Positions 26,500-34,482 of a stretch of 64,000 bases of DNA are shown here, one piece after another. A program made the translations under genes and the position numbers. The notes beneath the pieces are model-generated. The model worked only from the letters and a program-made list of their open reading frames with translations, was not told the DNA's origin and did no database searches. Each line of letters begins with the position of its first letter. Position 1 is the first letter of the stretch. Source of the DNA: DYFT01 sp041695085 (GTDB lineage: Bacteria > Bacteroidota > Ignavibacteria > UBA10030); assembly GCA_041695085.1 (NCBI GenBank), contig JBGFRO010000019.1:93691-157690 (forward strand). Reading direction: 5' to 3'.

Positions 26500-27576
26500 A
26501 TGATGAAGTCCCTTGTACATATTTTCGTGCTCATCCTTATTATTGGATGCAATAAAAGGCCGGAGATATATTCATACAAGCGAGATGTTAAGTACTCATT
26601 TCAACCGCTAGGCAGAGTCGTCCTGCAGTACACAGATTCAATGTTTATAGGTCGTCTGCTTTCATTTGCTGTATTTAAAGATGACAAGCTCTCCATCGGT
26701 GACTATCTTGACTCCAAGGTTAAGATATTCTCAAGCGATGGGAAGTTTATTAAAAGCATTTCAAGAAAGGGAAGCGGACCTGGTGAAACTCGGACATTAT
26801 TATGGCATTGCGTAGATGATTCTGGCAGGGTTTGGATTAGTGACTATGCTTTGCGTAGAGTGAGCGTATATGACACAAGTGGTTCTGTTCGAGACATCTG
26901 GTCCGCGCTGGACAGTTGTGACAATTGTCATTTCCGAAACACAATACGAGTGGTAAACAACAGAATCTATATTGGTATCATCAGAACCGTTCGAAATCCG
27001 GTCAAAGCTAGTGATATTTCTTCGCTTGTAACAGCGTTCGATTTCGAGCATAAACCAATAGCAGAATATGGTAAATACGACCAGAACGTAGAAAAATATT
27101 CATTAGAACCTCACTTCGTATTCGATGTGGATTCTTCAGGCAATTTCTATTTCGTACATGATAACTCCAACATTATCTGGAGAAGTTCAGCCGACGGACA
27201 GATAACAAAAGGTTTCTATTATCCAGTCAACGAATATAGACCGATTAAAGATCCGCCGCCTATATCTGGAGGTCGCAGAAGGTGGGCGGAATGGTATGCT
27301 TCTACGACTGCTACAGGAACCCTAGAAATAGTTGGGAAATACTTGTTCGTATCGTTTGCAAACAGAGATCTGGAATATTTTACCAGTTATGATAGCCGTT
27401 ACCGGCATGAGTATCTACAAGTCTTTGATCTGGATGGTAATTGTTTGGTCGATCTCTTAAAAGCTCCGGGTCAATTCCTATCTGCCGATGATGCAGGGGT
27501 TCTCTATTTCTTAGAAGAAGAGGAACCAGAGAGAATGGTGATCTCAAAATACAAATTCGCTCTTGTGGGAGAATAA
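26500..27576 (+). CDS. 6-bladed beta-propeller lipoprotein (propeller 2)
   Basis: A 358-residue lipoprotein (lipobox IIGC near residue 14). It has signature ISRKGSGPGETR, tryptophan-rich blades (GRVWISDYALRRVSVYD) and a conserved end (GQFLSADDAGVLYFLEEEE). It is closely similar over its length to propeller 6 at 46209, and the two peptides upstream (P2, P7) share a core type. The sequence is more AT-rich than region 1. The role is unknown; extracytoplasmic receptor, immunity or carrier for the peptide are possibilities. Confidence 0.82.
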   Translation: MMKSLVHIFVLILIIGCNKRPEIYSYKRDVKYSFQPLGRVVLQYTDSMFIGRLLSFAVFKDDKLSIGDYLDSKVKIFSSDGKFIKSISRKGSGPGETRTLLWHCVDDSGRVWISDYALRRVSVYDTSGSVRDIWSALDSCDNCHFRNTIRVVNNRIYIGIIRTVRNPVKASDISSLVTAFDFEHKPIAEYGKYDQNVEKYSLEPHFVFDVDSSGNFYFVHDNSNIIWRSSADGQITKGFYYPVNEYRPIKDPPPISGGRRRWAEWYASTTATGTLEIVGKYLFVSFANRDLEYFTSYDSRYRHEYLQVFDLDGNCLVDLLKAPGQFLSADDAGVLYFLEEEEPERMVISKYKFALVGE

Positions 27577-27593
27577 GCATTGTAAATCTTCTT

Positions 27594-27824
27594 TTGTATG
27601 ATGATATGTTGCTCTTTGTGATAACGGAAAGTCAAATGAGACCGCGCGTCATGGATATCTGCGATATTGCCGGCAACTCGTACAAGATTGGTGTAAACTG
27701 CCCCATGTATTTCACGCCGTATAGTTCTGTTACAAAAGGTGGTGACCTTTACGTGGAGCCTAGCAAAGATAATGCTGAGGGTGATGTGCAGAACTCCGCG
27801 ATACTAAAATACAGACTTCGGTAA
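27594..27824 (+). pseudogene. C-terminal blade fragment of another propeller gene
   Basis: An open frame of about 76 residues without its own ribosome binding site; the end (GGDLYVEPSKDN, SAILKYRLR) looks like the last blade of a 6-bladed propeller. It directly follows propeller 2 and probably remains from a neighbouring propeller lost by deletion. It could be a short independent gene, but that is less likely. Confidence 0.45.
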
Positions 27825-27861
27825 GAAACTGTTCTTTGTTGATCTCTCAGGAGTATAATCA

Positions 27862-28479
27862 GTGACAGTCTTTCAGAAGACGGTACTATTTCTAGCGATA
27901 GGCGGGGCAGTTGTTGCCACCTATTCCAATTTCCAACTTCGGGGAGTATCGGCTCATCTATTGAACGAAACAGAGAGAATGTCTCATGAGGTTGAGCGGA
28001 GGCTTGAACATATTCGAGACGATTCCATTTCGTATAATCTTGAAGGACGTTTCCTATCGACTGATCATCTTATGAGTGGAGACTCGAAATCGAAGCGATC
28101 AGCCAATTTGCTTCTCAATTCGACATTCTCTGTAGTGATAGTGGAGGCCCGAAAGCCCTGCACGCCATGTTTCGATATGGCTCTTGATCGCCTCTCGAAC
28201 TTTGAGTGGGTTCATAATAACGATCCAGTTCCGATCGTTATTATTTCTCAAAGAGTACATGCATTGAGGAAAAAACTTGCCCTTCTACCTATGCCAACAA
28301 AGGTGCTAATAGATGATCCATCCGGAGAAATTCACAGCAAGCTGAATGTTCCGGAGGAGCTTACCATCGCTATTTTATCAAACGGAAAGGGAAGAATTTT
28401 GTACGCTCGAGTTGTAAAATCTCAGTACCCTCACACTTTTGACCTCTTTCTCTCCAGAGTAAATCGGCTTATTTCTTAG
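27862..28479 (+). CDS. Membrane-anchored thioredoxin-like protein (CTPC)
   Basis: A 205-residue protein from GTG 27862 behind AGGAG. The N-terminal helix (about 5-22) anchors it; a short linker leads to a thioredoxin-like domain with active site RKPCTPCFDM. The rest is divergent from the CSSC proteins elsewhere, which fits its divergent cassette (P2, propeller 2). Predicted periplasmic thiol oxidoreductase. Confidence 0.68.
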   Translation: MTVFQKTVLFLAIGGAVVATYSNFQLRGVSAHLLNETERMSHEVERRLEHIRDDSISYNLEGRFLSTDHLMSGDSKSKRSANLLLNSTFSVVIVEARKPCTPCFDMALDRLSNFEWVHNNDPVPIVIISQRVHALRKKLALLPMPTKVLIDDPSGEIHSKLNVPEELTIAILSNGKGRILYARVVKSQYPHTFDLFLSRVNRLIS

Positions 28480-28633
28480 TCGTTGTGAGACCTCTTCAGT
28501 TTGCGAGTTTACAGCATCACTTGAGAACCCACCTCCTGAGTTTTTCCATTCATTAAACCCAGAGCCGTTCTCATAGCGCAATTTGCATTTGTTCTCACGT
28601 TTGGTGAGATTGCGTCAAAAGCGGCTTACCGTC

Positions 28634-28924
28634 ATGTCCTTACCCTCCCTTTCCATCCGTCGCCCGGTTACCACGCTCATGTTCTACACAGGTGTAGTAC
28701 TGCCCCGCCAATCCCGACTGAAAACATCGGGATGTCCCGCTTCTTAGGATTCCGCCCATTGAGCGGGATTCAGAGGGCGGAACAAAAAGCGCGAAAGATG
28801 GCGGGCAAGTTGGCGTCATCGCGTTTCAGAATTTAGCTGTTGATTTTCTCCCCTCAATTAAGATCCCCAAGCCTACCGTCCGAACTTCGTATCCTCACGC
28901 GAAGCAAGAGAGAATACAGTAACC
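28634..28924 (+). pseudogene. 5' fragment of an RND transporter gene, interrupted
   Basis: Starts with the codons MSLPSLSIRRPVTTLMFYTG as in the RND gene at 48305. After GTACTG it is interrupted by a 107-bp element (28703-28809), then resumes (GVIAFQNLAVDFLPS...) and fades near 28924. There is no possibility of a functional pump. Confidence 0.8.
28703..28809. mobile_element. 107-bp palindromic insertion in the RND fragment
   Basis: The insert is recognised because the RND sequence continues on both sides. Its ends are imperfect inverted repeats (CCCGCCA / TGGCGGG), and inside are TCCCGCT/AGCGGGA and TTCCGCCC/GGGCGGAA pairs. It carries no gene. It may be a REP-like or MITE-like unit. Confidence 0.6.
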
Positions 28925-29125
28925 CTAGAGACGTGGACGAAAAAGTCTCGTTTCAAATTCCTTTCCCTGAATTTGATTCAACCCGTGAGATTATTTTCAT
29001 TATCTCACGGGTTCAATTTCCGCGCATCGATTCGAGGTAACAGGGGTTCTCATCCATGTCTCCGGTCTCGGCCGGAGGAATTTCTTGAGCAAAGACCATG
29101 ATTCCTTTGTCCAGAACCATTACTA
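28925..29125. mobile_element. About 200-bp repeat with 136-bp TIR core (element M1), copy 1
   Basis: The inner unit 28928-29062 begins GAGACGTGGACGA and ends with its near-complement TCATCCATGTCTC. It contains a stem AACCCGTGAGA / TCTCACGGGTT that resembles a terminator hairpin. About 60 further bases (to CCATTACTA) are shared with the copies at 31722 and 52118. CTA stands at both outer edges in every copy. No coding capacity; MITE-like. Confidence 0.7.
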
Positions 29126-29127
29126 TA

Positions 29128-29240
29128 AAAGCGCGAAACCCATGTCCGGAAAAACACGGACATGAAAATGTCCGTACTTTCACGGATATCAAGTTTGGCG
29201 AAAATGTTTTATACTTGTGCAGAATTAGAAAGGAGAGCAT
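29128..29240 (+). promoter_or_regulatory. MFP control region, copy 2
   Basis: Same paired palindromes as at 19057 (29141-29164, and 29169-29188 with one mismatch), the same TATACT and the same AAAGGAG before the ATG. Because this copy drives the only intact MFP gene, it is the most informative one for testing regulation. Confidence 0.65.
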
Positions 29241-30503
29241 ATGAAGAACCCCAGGGTTTTTGTGATTGGGATTCCTTTGACGATTGCGATCCTCGCCGTT
29301 GTGGTTCTTCTCCCTCCGGGAGACGCTCCCGTTGATGTGCAAGATGGACACCCTTCCTCCGTATCGGTGAGTGCTGGGGCGAGCACAACGGAGGTTGTCC
29401 TGCCGGTGGAAGTCTCCGTCGCACGCCGGGGGAGGCTCGTCAAGCGAGTCCAGACGCAAGGGGTTGTGCGCGCGAGACGGGAGGTGGAGCTGATTGCGCG
29501 CGTCAGCGGCGAAGTGATCGCGGTCTTTGTCCGGAATGGAGCGTTCGTTCCTCAGGGGCATCTGTTGATCAAGCTTGATGATCGAGAGTATCGGCTTGCC
29601 TACGAGAAGGCCTCCACGGCATTGCTTGCTGCGCAGATTGAATATAAGTCGCTCAGCTCCTCGCCGTTTTTGAGCGACGTGGATTCCGTCCAGCTGAAGG
29701 GACGAATTGAAGAAGCGACACGCAAGTTCCGCGCTGCGGAGCAGGATTATCAGGCAGGCCGTATTTCTTTTGAAGAGTATGTGCGGGCGCAACGGGAGTA
29801 TGAGACGGATGTGGCGTATCTGAATGCGCATCGCAGTGACGTGATCGCAAACAAAAGCGGATTGAGTCAGGCCAAGGAGATGTATGAGCGGGCGAAGCTG
29901 AACTTGGAGTGGACGGAGGTGCGAGCGCCGTTTTCGGGATACGTAGCCGATTGCGCTGTCGCAGCAGGGATGCATCTCTCCATCGGCACAGTGCTTCTGA
30001 AACTGGTGGATGTTTCTGAGTTGTATGTCGATGTCGAGGTGCTGGAAAACGAAGTGGGCAAGATCGCCGTTGGGCGGAGAGCGGAGGTGAAGGCCAATGC
30101 GTATCCGGGAGAAACGTTCCTCGGAGCGGTTGTTGCGATCAACCCGGTGGTTGATCCGAAGTCGAAGACGGTGAAAGTGACAATTGCGTTACGGAGAAGA
30201 AACGATGGACGGTCTCCTGTTCAGGCGGCTCCTCGCTTGAAGCCGGGGATGTATGTGACGGCACGCCTGGAGACGGATGTGTTGACGAACCGGTTGGTGG
30301 TGCCGAAGGCGGCGGTGCTGGTGCGCGACCAGCGCACGTTGGTCTTTGTCGCCCGCGAGGGGTTGGCGAAGTGGCACTATGTGGAGTTAGGGGAATCGAA
30401 CGAAGAGGTGTATGAAGTCGTCTCCGGCATAGCGGAAGGGGACACGGTGATCGTGGGTGGGCATTATACGCTGGCGCATGATGCGAGGATAAGAATTCAG
30501 TAA
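29241..30503 (+). CDS. Membrane-fusion protein / periplasmic adaptor (HlyD/AcrA family), intact
   Basis: A 420-residue protein. An N-terminal membrane helix (about 7-25), with no lipobox Cys, is followed by the first lipoyl half (about 70-125, ARVSGEVIAVFVRNGAFV), alpha-hairpin (about 135-222), second lipoyl half (VRAPFSGYVAD), beta-barrel and membrane-proximal domain (GMYVTARLETDVLTNRLVVP). Adaptors of this type link an RND pump to an outer-membrane channel; the only intact RND gene is at 48305. No TolC homologue is in the window. It is the sole complete copy of four. Followed by an AraC-type regulator, as at copy 1. Confidence 0.9.
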   Translation: MKNPRVFVIGIPLTIAILAVVVLLPPGDAPVDVQDGHPSSVSVSAGASTTEVVLPVEVSVARRGRLVKRVQTQGVVRARREVELIARVSGEVIAVFVRNGAFVPQGHLLIKLDDREYRLAYEKASTALLAAQIEYKSLSSSPFLSDVDSVQLKGRIEEATRKFRAAEQDYQAGRISFEEYVRAQREYETDVAYLNAHRSDVIANKSGLSQAKEMYERAKLNLEWTEVRAPFSGYVADCAVAAGMHLSIGTVLLKLVDVSELYVDVEVLENEVGKIAVGRRAEVKANAYPGETFLGAVVAINPVVDPKSKTVKVTIALRRRNDGRSPVQAAPRLKPGMYVTARLETDVLTNRLVVPKAAVLVRDQRTLVFVAREGLAKWHYVELGESNEEVYEVVSGIAEGDTVIVGGHYTLAHDARIRIQ

Positions 30504-30569
30504 GCGCAAGATGGTGCTTGTTGTGGAAATGAGATCTCGGTCACGGAAGAACCTGGAGGAGAATCCGTC

Positions 30570-30941
30570 ATGGCGATCGACATTGCGCAAGTGAAACAGT
30601 GGATCGAATTGAATATCAAGGATGTGCACACATTGGAAGATGTTGCAAAACAGTGGCACTGTTCGGCGGAGACGTTACGAAAGGAGTTTTGGCGGAATGA
30701 GGGGCGCAACCTGAGCGATTTCATAATCGAGTCGAGAATCAGGAGAGCAAAGAAACTCTTGATCGAGACCGATCTGCTGTGCAAAGAAGTCTGTTTCGAA
30801 GCGGGTTTTTGCCGCGATGACTCAGGAGCGGAAGTATTCAAGCGGCGTGTCGGGATGACGATGATGCAATTCAGGACGAAGCATCGGATTGTAAAAACTG
30901 GCCGGGCAGGTAATCCGCGAGGTGCGAAGAAAAGCCGATAG
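30570..30941 (+). CDS. Short AraC-type DNA-binding protein (HTH copy 2)
   Basis: A 123-residue paralogue of the protein at 20243, differing mainly in scattered positions and the basic tail. The double HTH is complete (TLEDVAKQWHCSAETLRKEF; KRRVGMTMMQFR). No effector domain. It lies 66 bp after the intact MFP gene and directly before a 13-bp repeat array. A 3' fragment of this gene with its repeat array is duplicated at 56869. Confidence 0.85.
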   Translation: MAIDIAQVKQWIELNIKDVHTLEDVAKQWHCSAETLRKEFWRNEGRNLSDFIIESRIRRAKKLLIETDLLCKEVCFEAGFCRDDSGAEVFKRRVGMTMMQFRTKHRIVKTGRAGNPRGAKKSR

Positions 30942-30957
30942 ATCACGGTGATATTTG

Positions 30958-31043
30958 CCACCTCTAAAATCACCCAACCTCTGGGATAAACCTATAAGAT
31001 CAACCTCTACGATCAACCTCTACAGCCAAGGGAATTTACTTGC
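30958..31043. repeat. Array of about 13-bp direct repeats, copy 2, with conserved promoter-like block
   Basis: Includes two perfect tandem GATCAACCTCTAC units (about 30998-31023) plus degenerate ones. They are followed by AAGGGAATTTACTTGCTTTG, in which GG (31030) and GC (31042) have the sigma-54 like GG-N10-GC spacing. The same block recurs at 57099 and 60177 and in altered form near 20723. Confidence 0.55.
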
Positions 31044-31100
31044 TTTGTTCTTCTTCCGTTGTTAACGTGGCGCGTGTATCAGTCGGAAAGATGCAATCTC

Positions 31101-31388
31101 ATGAAGCCGTTTCCTTCCTATCGAATCATCCTAGCGATCCTGCTCTCTCTGCTCTTTTTCACCAGCTTCGCGATGTCGGAACGGCATTATGTGCACGCTA
31201 TGAACATAGTTCCGCATAGACTGTATTCTCAGTATCTCCTCGCAAGACTCTACGAGAAAACGGGTAAAGAGGATGCGCACCGCTTGGCAGAGGAGATCGT
31301 GCAGGCAGAGGTGAAAACCGGCACCACGGCTGTCTATGAAATAAGAGCGGAGATGCGAGCTTACCTGCAGTGGGCAGGAACGAAATAA
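31101..31388 (+). pseudogene. Wzy_C/TPR gene with large in-frame internal deletion
   Basis: The first 32 or so codons match the gene at 20796 up to AMSER, then jump to HYVHAMNIVPHRLYSQY near the last TPR. The join uses a short shared sequence (GAACG) and keeps frame, so about 95 residues can still be translated, but all membrane helices except the first and the whole Wzy_C domain are gone. It sits in the ligase position before peptide P3. Confidence 0.8.
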
Positions 31389-31422
31389 CACTTCCCAATC
31401 ACACATACCACAGGAGGTCGTC

Positions 31423-31725
31423 ATGTCTGCAAAGATCAGACGTGCGGGCGTTCGGGGAGTGAAACTCCTCGCGGCCGCGTTGTTTATCTTCCTTATGCTC
31501 ATCAACATCCAACTTGCGTTTGATGATGGCGGCGACTTCGGTCTGGCTGGGTTGAAGCTTTCGGTGTTTGTGCCGAGCGCGGTGGCGACGAGTCCCGGCC
31601 AGCAATGTCAAGCCAGTTGCGGCTATAATGACTGCTGCAGTCAGTGCTTGGTAGGTTTGTGGGAATGGAGGTTATACTATGATTACACCTCAGGTGGTTG
31701 TGGATCATGCCCCAATTGGTGCTAG
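31423..31725 (+). CDS. Cys-rich secreted peptide precursor P3
   Basis: A 100-residue precursor with the same leader type as P1 and P2 (helix about 14-32, then FVPSAVA) and eight Cys in the core. The core follows the P1 pattern (CQASCGYNDCCSQC ... GCGSCPNWC). The stop codon overlaps the left end of element M1, so the element may have trimmed or replaced the original 3' end; P1 ends with four more residues including two Cys. The last codons are duplicated at 52088. Confidence 0.78.
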   Translation: MSAKIRRAGVRGVKLLAAALFIFLMLINIQLAFDDGGDFGLAGLKLSVFVPSAVATSPGQQCQASCGYNDCCSQCLVGLWEWRLYYDYTSGGCGSCPNWC

Positions 31726-31921
31726 AGACGTGGACGAAAAAGTCTCGTTTCAAATTCCTTCTCCCTGAATTTGATTCAACCCGTGAGATTATTTTCACTA
31801 TCTCACGGGTTCAATTTCCGCGCATCGATTCGAGGTAACAGGGGTTCTCGTCCACGTCTCCAGCCTTGGCCGGAGGAATTCTTTAGCAAAGACCATGATT
31901 CCTTTGTCCAGAACCATTACT
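31722..31921. mobile_element. Element M1, copy 2
   Basis: Core 31725-31860 with perfect 13-bp terminal inverted repeats GAGACGTGGACGA / TCGTCCACGTCTC and the internal hairpin AACCCGTGAGA / TCTCACGGGTT. The 60-bp extension to CCATTACTA is also present. It lies between P3 and its propeller, where its hairpin may act as an attenuator. Confidence 0.75.
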
Positions 31922-31937
31922 AGCCCCTCTCCGACAA

Positions 31938-33225
31938 ATGCGGTTCAAGCGACCTAAAACGTTACGCAAACGCTCAAGGGGAAAAGTTCTCCTCCTTGCA
32001 TTCGCGGGGTTACTGTTTCTATGTGGTTGTGAGCGGAAAAAACAATCTATAAGTACGACGCCTCCCTCAGGAAGCGTCGCCTTGATCGACGATGGTCCAC
32101 CTCTATCCATGATCACGAAAATACTTCCAATTGGCAGGGACTCGATCCTGGTGACAGATAGAAGCTACCAGCTTCAACCTGAATCCTGCGTGAAGTTGAA
32201 CGAGAAAGAGCCCTGCAAAATGACGTAAGGTTCTTGCCCTTGAAGGAAAAACCGACATTTTCAGGCCCGGAAACCTATTGGACAAAACCCTCACCGGAGG
32301 TGTGTATCTTGTCCAGAACGGCAAATACCTTGTAACACCAATGAATACTCTCTTTCCAACATGTGTAAGTCACATGATCATGCATGATTCAGGTCAATTG
32401 TTTGTCAATTACAAATTCAAGAAAACTGTAGGAAAACGGGGGAAAGGTCCAGGCGAATACAGCTCCATTTTCGACTTCACCGTGAACGGCGACACAGTAT
32501 TTTTGTTTGATAGACGTATGTCAAAAATCGTAGCATACTCATTAGAAACAGATCAGGTCATAGATGAAATTGTGAATAAAGATTTGAGCCAATTCTATGG
32601 CTTTCTCAGAAAGGATGGAAAATTCTATCTTGCGTTTGCTCGGTACACACCAGACACCGAACCCAACAAGTCTCTGCTCTTTACACTTGACCGAGAGAAA
32701 AAGTTGAGAGAGCTAAGCTTTCGCTATGCCGATCTTGGTTATGACAAGATCATGTTCAAATATCCACCAATGGCGCTCGTTTTGATGAAAGACGGGGGGA
32801 ACGTGCTTTATATTCGCTTTCCGTTTTCCAACAGAATGTGGATATATGATGTCGTCAGGGATTCAGTGGAGTCATTCAAGCTCGATCTAGAGTACCCCCA
32901 ACAAAAAGATCTCAGTCGCTTACGAGACTTGCAAGATCAGATGAAAGCTTCAGAACACATCGAGGTTGTAAGTGCATTTTTTCTTCTCGATGATCTAATA
33001 GCATTCTGGAGCGTGGTTCCAAAGTTTAACGAGGCTCCAACTCGTGCGAGATCTCAACTTCGATTTTACACATACGCAGGCAAAAAGGTTGCACAATTCA
33101 ACGTCGATCCCTTCCTATTTGATGTCCAGGATAGCCTGTTTGCACGTTGGGAAGTCGATACGGCGCATCAATCGGTTCCCCAATATCCATATCGGATAGT
33201 ATGGGAAAAGTACAGAATAAATTGA
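31938..33225 (+). pseudogene. 6-bladed beta-propeller lipoprotein gene (propeller 3) interrupted by element M2
   Basis: Sequence identical, as far as I can see, to the intact gene at 52334, except for a 216-bp insertion plus 4-bp target duplication after the DRSYQLQ codons. The first part (to about 32177) encodes the lipobox (FLCGC) and first strands; the second part resumes with LFVNYKFKKTVGKRGKGPGEY. Translation of the second part alone could start only at distant codons, so the product is probably lost. Confidence 0.88.
32178..32393. mobile_element. Element M2: 216-bp MITE-like insertion with TSD
   Basis: The ends are inverted repeats CCTGAATCCTGCGTGA and the complement of TCATGCATGATTCAGG (13-14 of 16 match). 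TCAA is duplicated on both sides (32174-32177 and 32394-32397). The uninterrupted target is visible at 52574, which proves insertion rather than deletion. No gene inside. Confidence 0.88.
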
Positions 33226-33704
33226 TAGCAACTTTAAGCCTTGCAGGCTTGATTGTCACTGCACCAAGTTGCACTGAACCTGACCGAGGTCCAGCAAATA
33301 ACGAACGCCAACGACAGATCCAGAATGTAGTTTACAAGATTATGGAAGAGGCAGGCGTGAAATCTAACAGATTCTTTTTGGTATCGCCCGATGTGTGCTT
33401 GACTTGTCTTGATGATATTAACGTCACGTACGGAGAACTTGAAGACTATTTGGATTTCATCGTGGTTGGAGGTGAATCAGGCCAAGTCAGGCTTTTGAAC
33501 GCCATATATGGAAGACAACGATTGAGGTTCACGCGATGCAGTAAGATGCTGTGGGATAAATTGGCGAAGATAGACAAGAGATATTCTATGGGCGTTTTCT
33601 TAGGGGTCAAACGTGGTGCGAGCAGACAACTGATGGTATACGATGGATTTGATCTCCCGGCGCCCCAACGTATAAATGCGGTACTTCAGTTTTGTCGGAA
33701 ATGA
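33201..33704 (+). CDS. Lipoprotein with thioredoxin-like CLTC motif
   Basis: A 167-residue protein from ATG 33201, overlapping the propeller end by 25 bp. The signal peptide ends at a lipobox-like APSC. The motif PDVCLTCLDD and the stretches SMGVFLGVKRG and YDGFDLPAPQRI match the product at 24216. Coupled translation with propeller 3 suggests a joint role; the upstream propeller is now broken here, so expression may be reduced. Confidence 0.68.
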   Translation: MGKVQNKLIATLSLAGLIVTAPSCTEPDRGPANNERQRQIQNVVYKIMEEAGVKSNRFFLVSPDVCLTCLDDINVTYGELEDYLDFIVVGGESGQVRLLNAIYGRQRLRFTRCSKMLWDKLAKIDKRYSMGVFLGVKRGASRQLMVYDGFDLPAPQRINAVLQFCRK

Positions 33705-33747
33705 TGTTCGCGGCGTAAAGACAAGTCTTCAGGAAGCATCGTCTCGA

Positions 33748-34368
33748 ATGGCCAATATGAAATCAATATTTCAATTTGCATCAACGAGACGGAAGATTCT
33801 ACTGCATTTAGCATTGGCCCTGCTGCTTGCAGCGAACATTCTACAGATCCATAAGAATATCAACTTGAGGAGTCAGCTATATGAGATCACGCGAGAATTG
33901 CAAACCTTAGAGAGAAACTTCTCATCGGTGCAAGAAGAGTATGACTTAGCAGGCAAAGAAATAAGCGTGATCCACGCATCAATGCAAGATTCTGAAGAAC
34001 GAATCGACCGAAGTCCCTTCAAACTGTTAGCCATCTTCTCATCGAAAGATTGCTCGTCATGCATCACTGAAGAGATGTTTCGCTGGGAAAGGGTACGTAG
34101 GGACCATAACATCCCCGTTCTTGCTCTCTGCGTCGACCAGGACAGTGCTGATGTCGATAGGTATCCCGCGAAGTATAATCCCGGCTTTCCTGTTCTTCAT
34201 AATGCGGGAAGGATATTTGGAAAGGTGGAAGTCAAACGAACTCCGGTGGTGTTGCTGCTTGATAGAAAAAATAAGATAGTTTTGGCGCAAGTGGCAGAGG
34301 CCGGGAACGACGCGAAACGGGAACGATTTTATTATCAAGTCTCACAAATAGTTTCTTCAGTGAGGTAA
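33748..34368 (+). CDS. Membrane-anchored thioredoxin-like protein (CSSC)
   Basis: About 206 residues from ATG 33748. Membrane helix about 15-33 (ILLHLALALLLAANILQI), coiled coil, then thioredoxin-like domain with SSKDCSSCITEE and KRTPVVLLLD (cis-Pro). Nearly co-linear with the protein at 24761. Predicted periplasmic disulfide oxidoreductase of the P3 cassette. Confidence 0.75.
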   Translation: MANMKSIFQFASTRRKILLHLALALLLAANILQIHKNINLRSQLYEITRELQTLERNFSSVQEEYDLAGKEISVIHASMQDSEERIDRSPFKLLAIFSSKDCSSCITEEMFRWERVRRDHNIPVLALCVDQDSADVDRYPAKYNPGFPVLHNAGRIFGKVEVKRTPVVLLLDRKNKIVLAQVAEAGNDAKRERFYYQVSQIVSSVR

Positions 34369-34482
34369 CTGGTGCTCAAAGTCTCCGCACTGGACTGTCG
34401 CACTCATTACCAATTGTTTCTCTCTTCGTTCTTTCTTCCATTGTTAGAGCCGCACGTGTATCAGTCGGAAAGATGCAATCTC

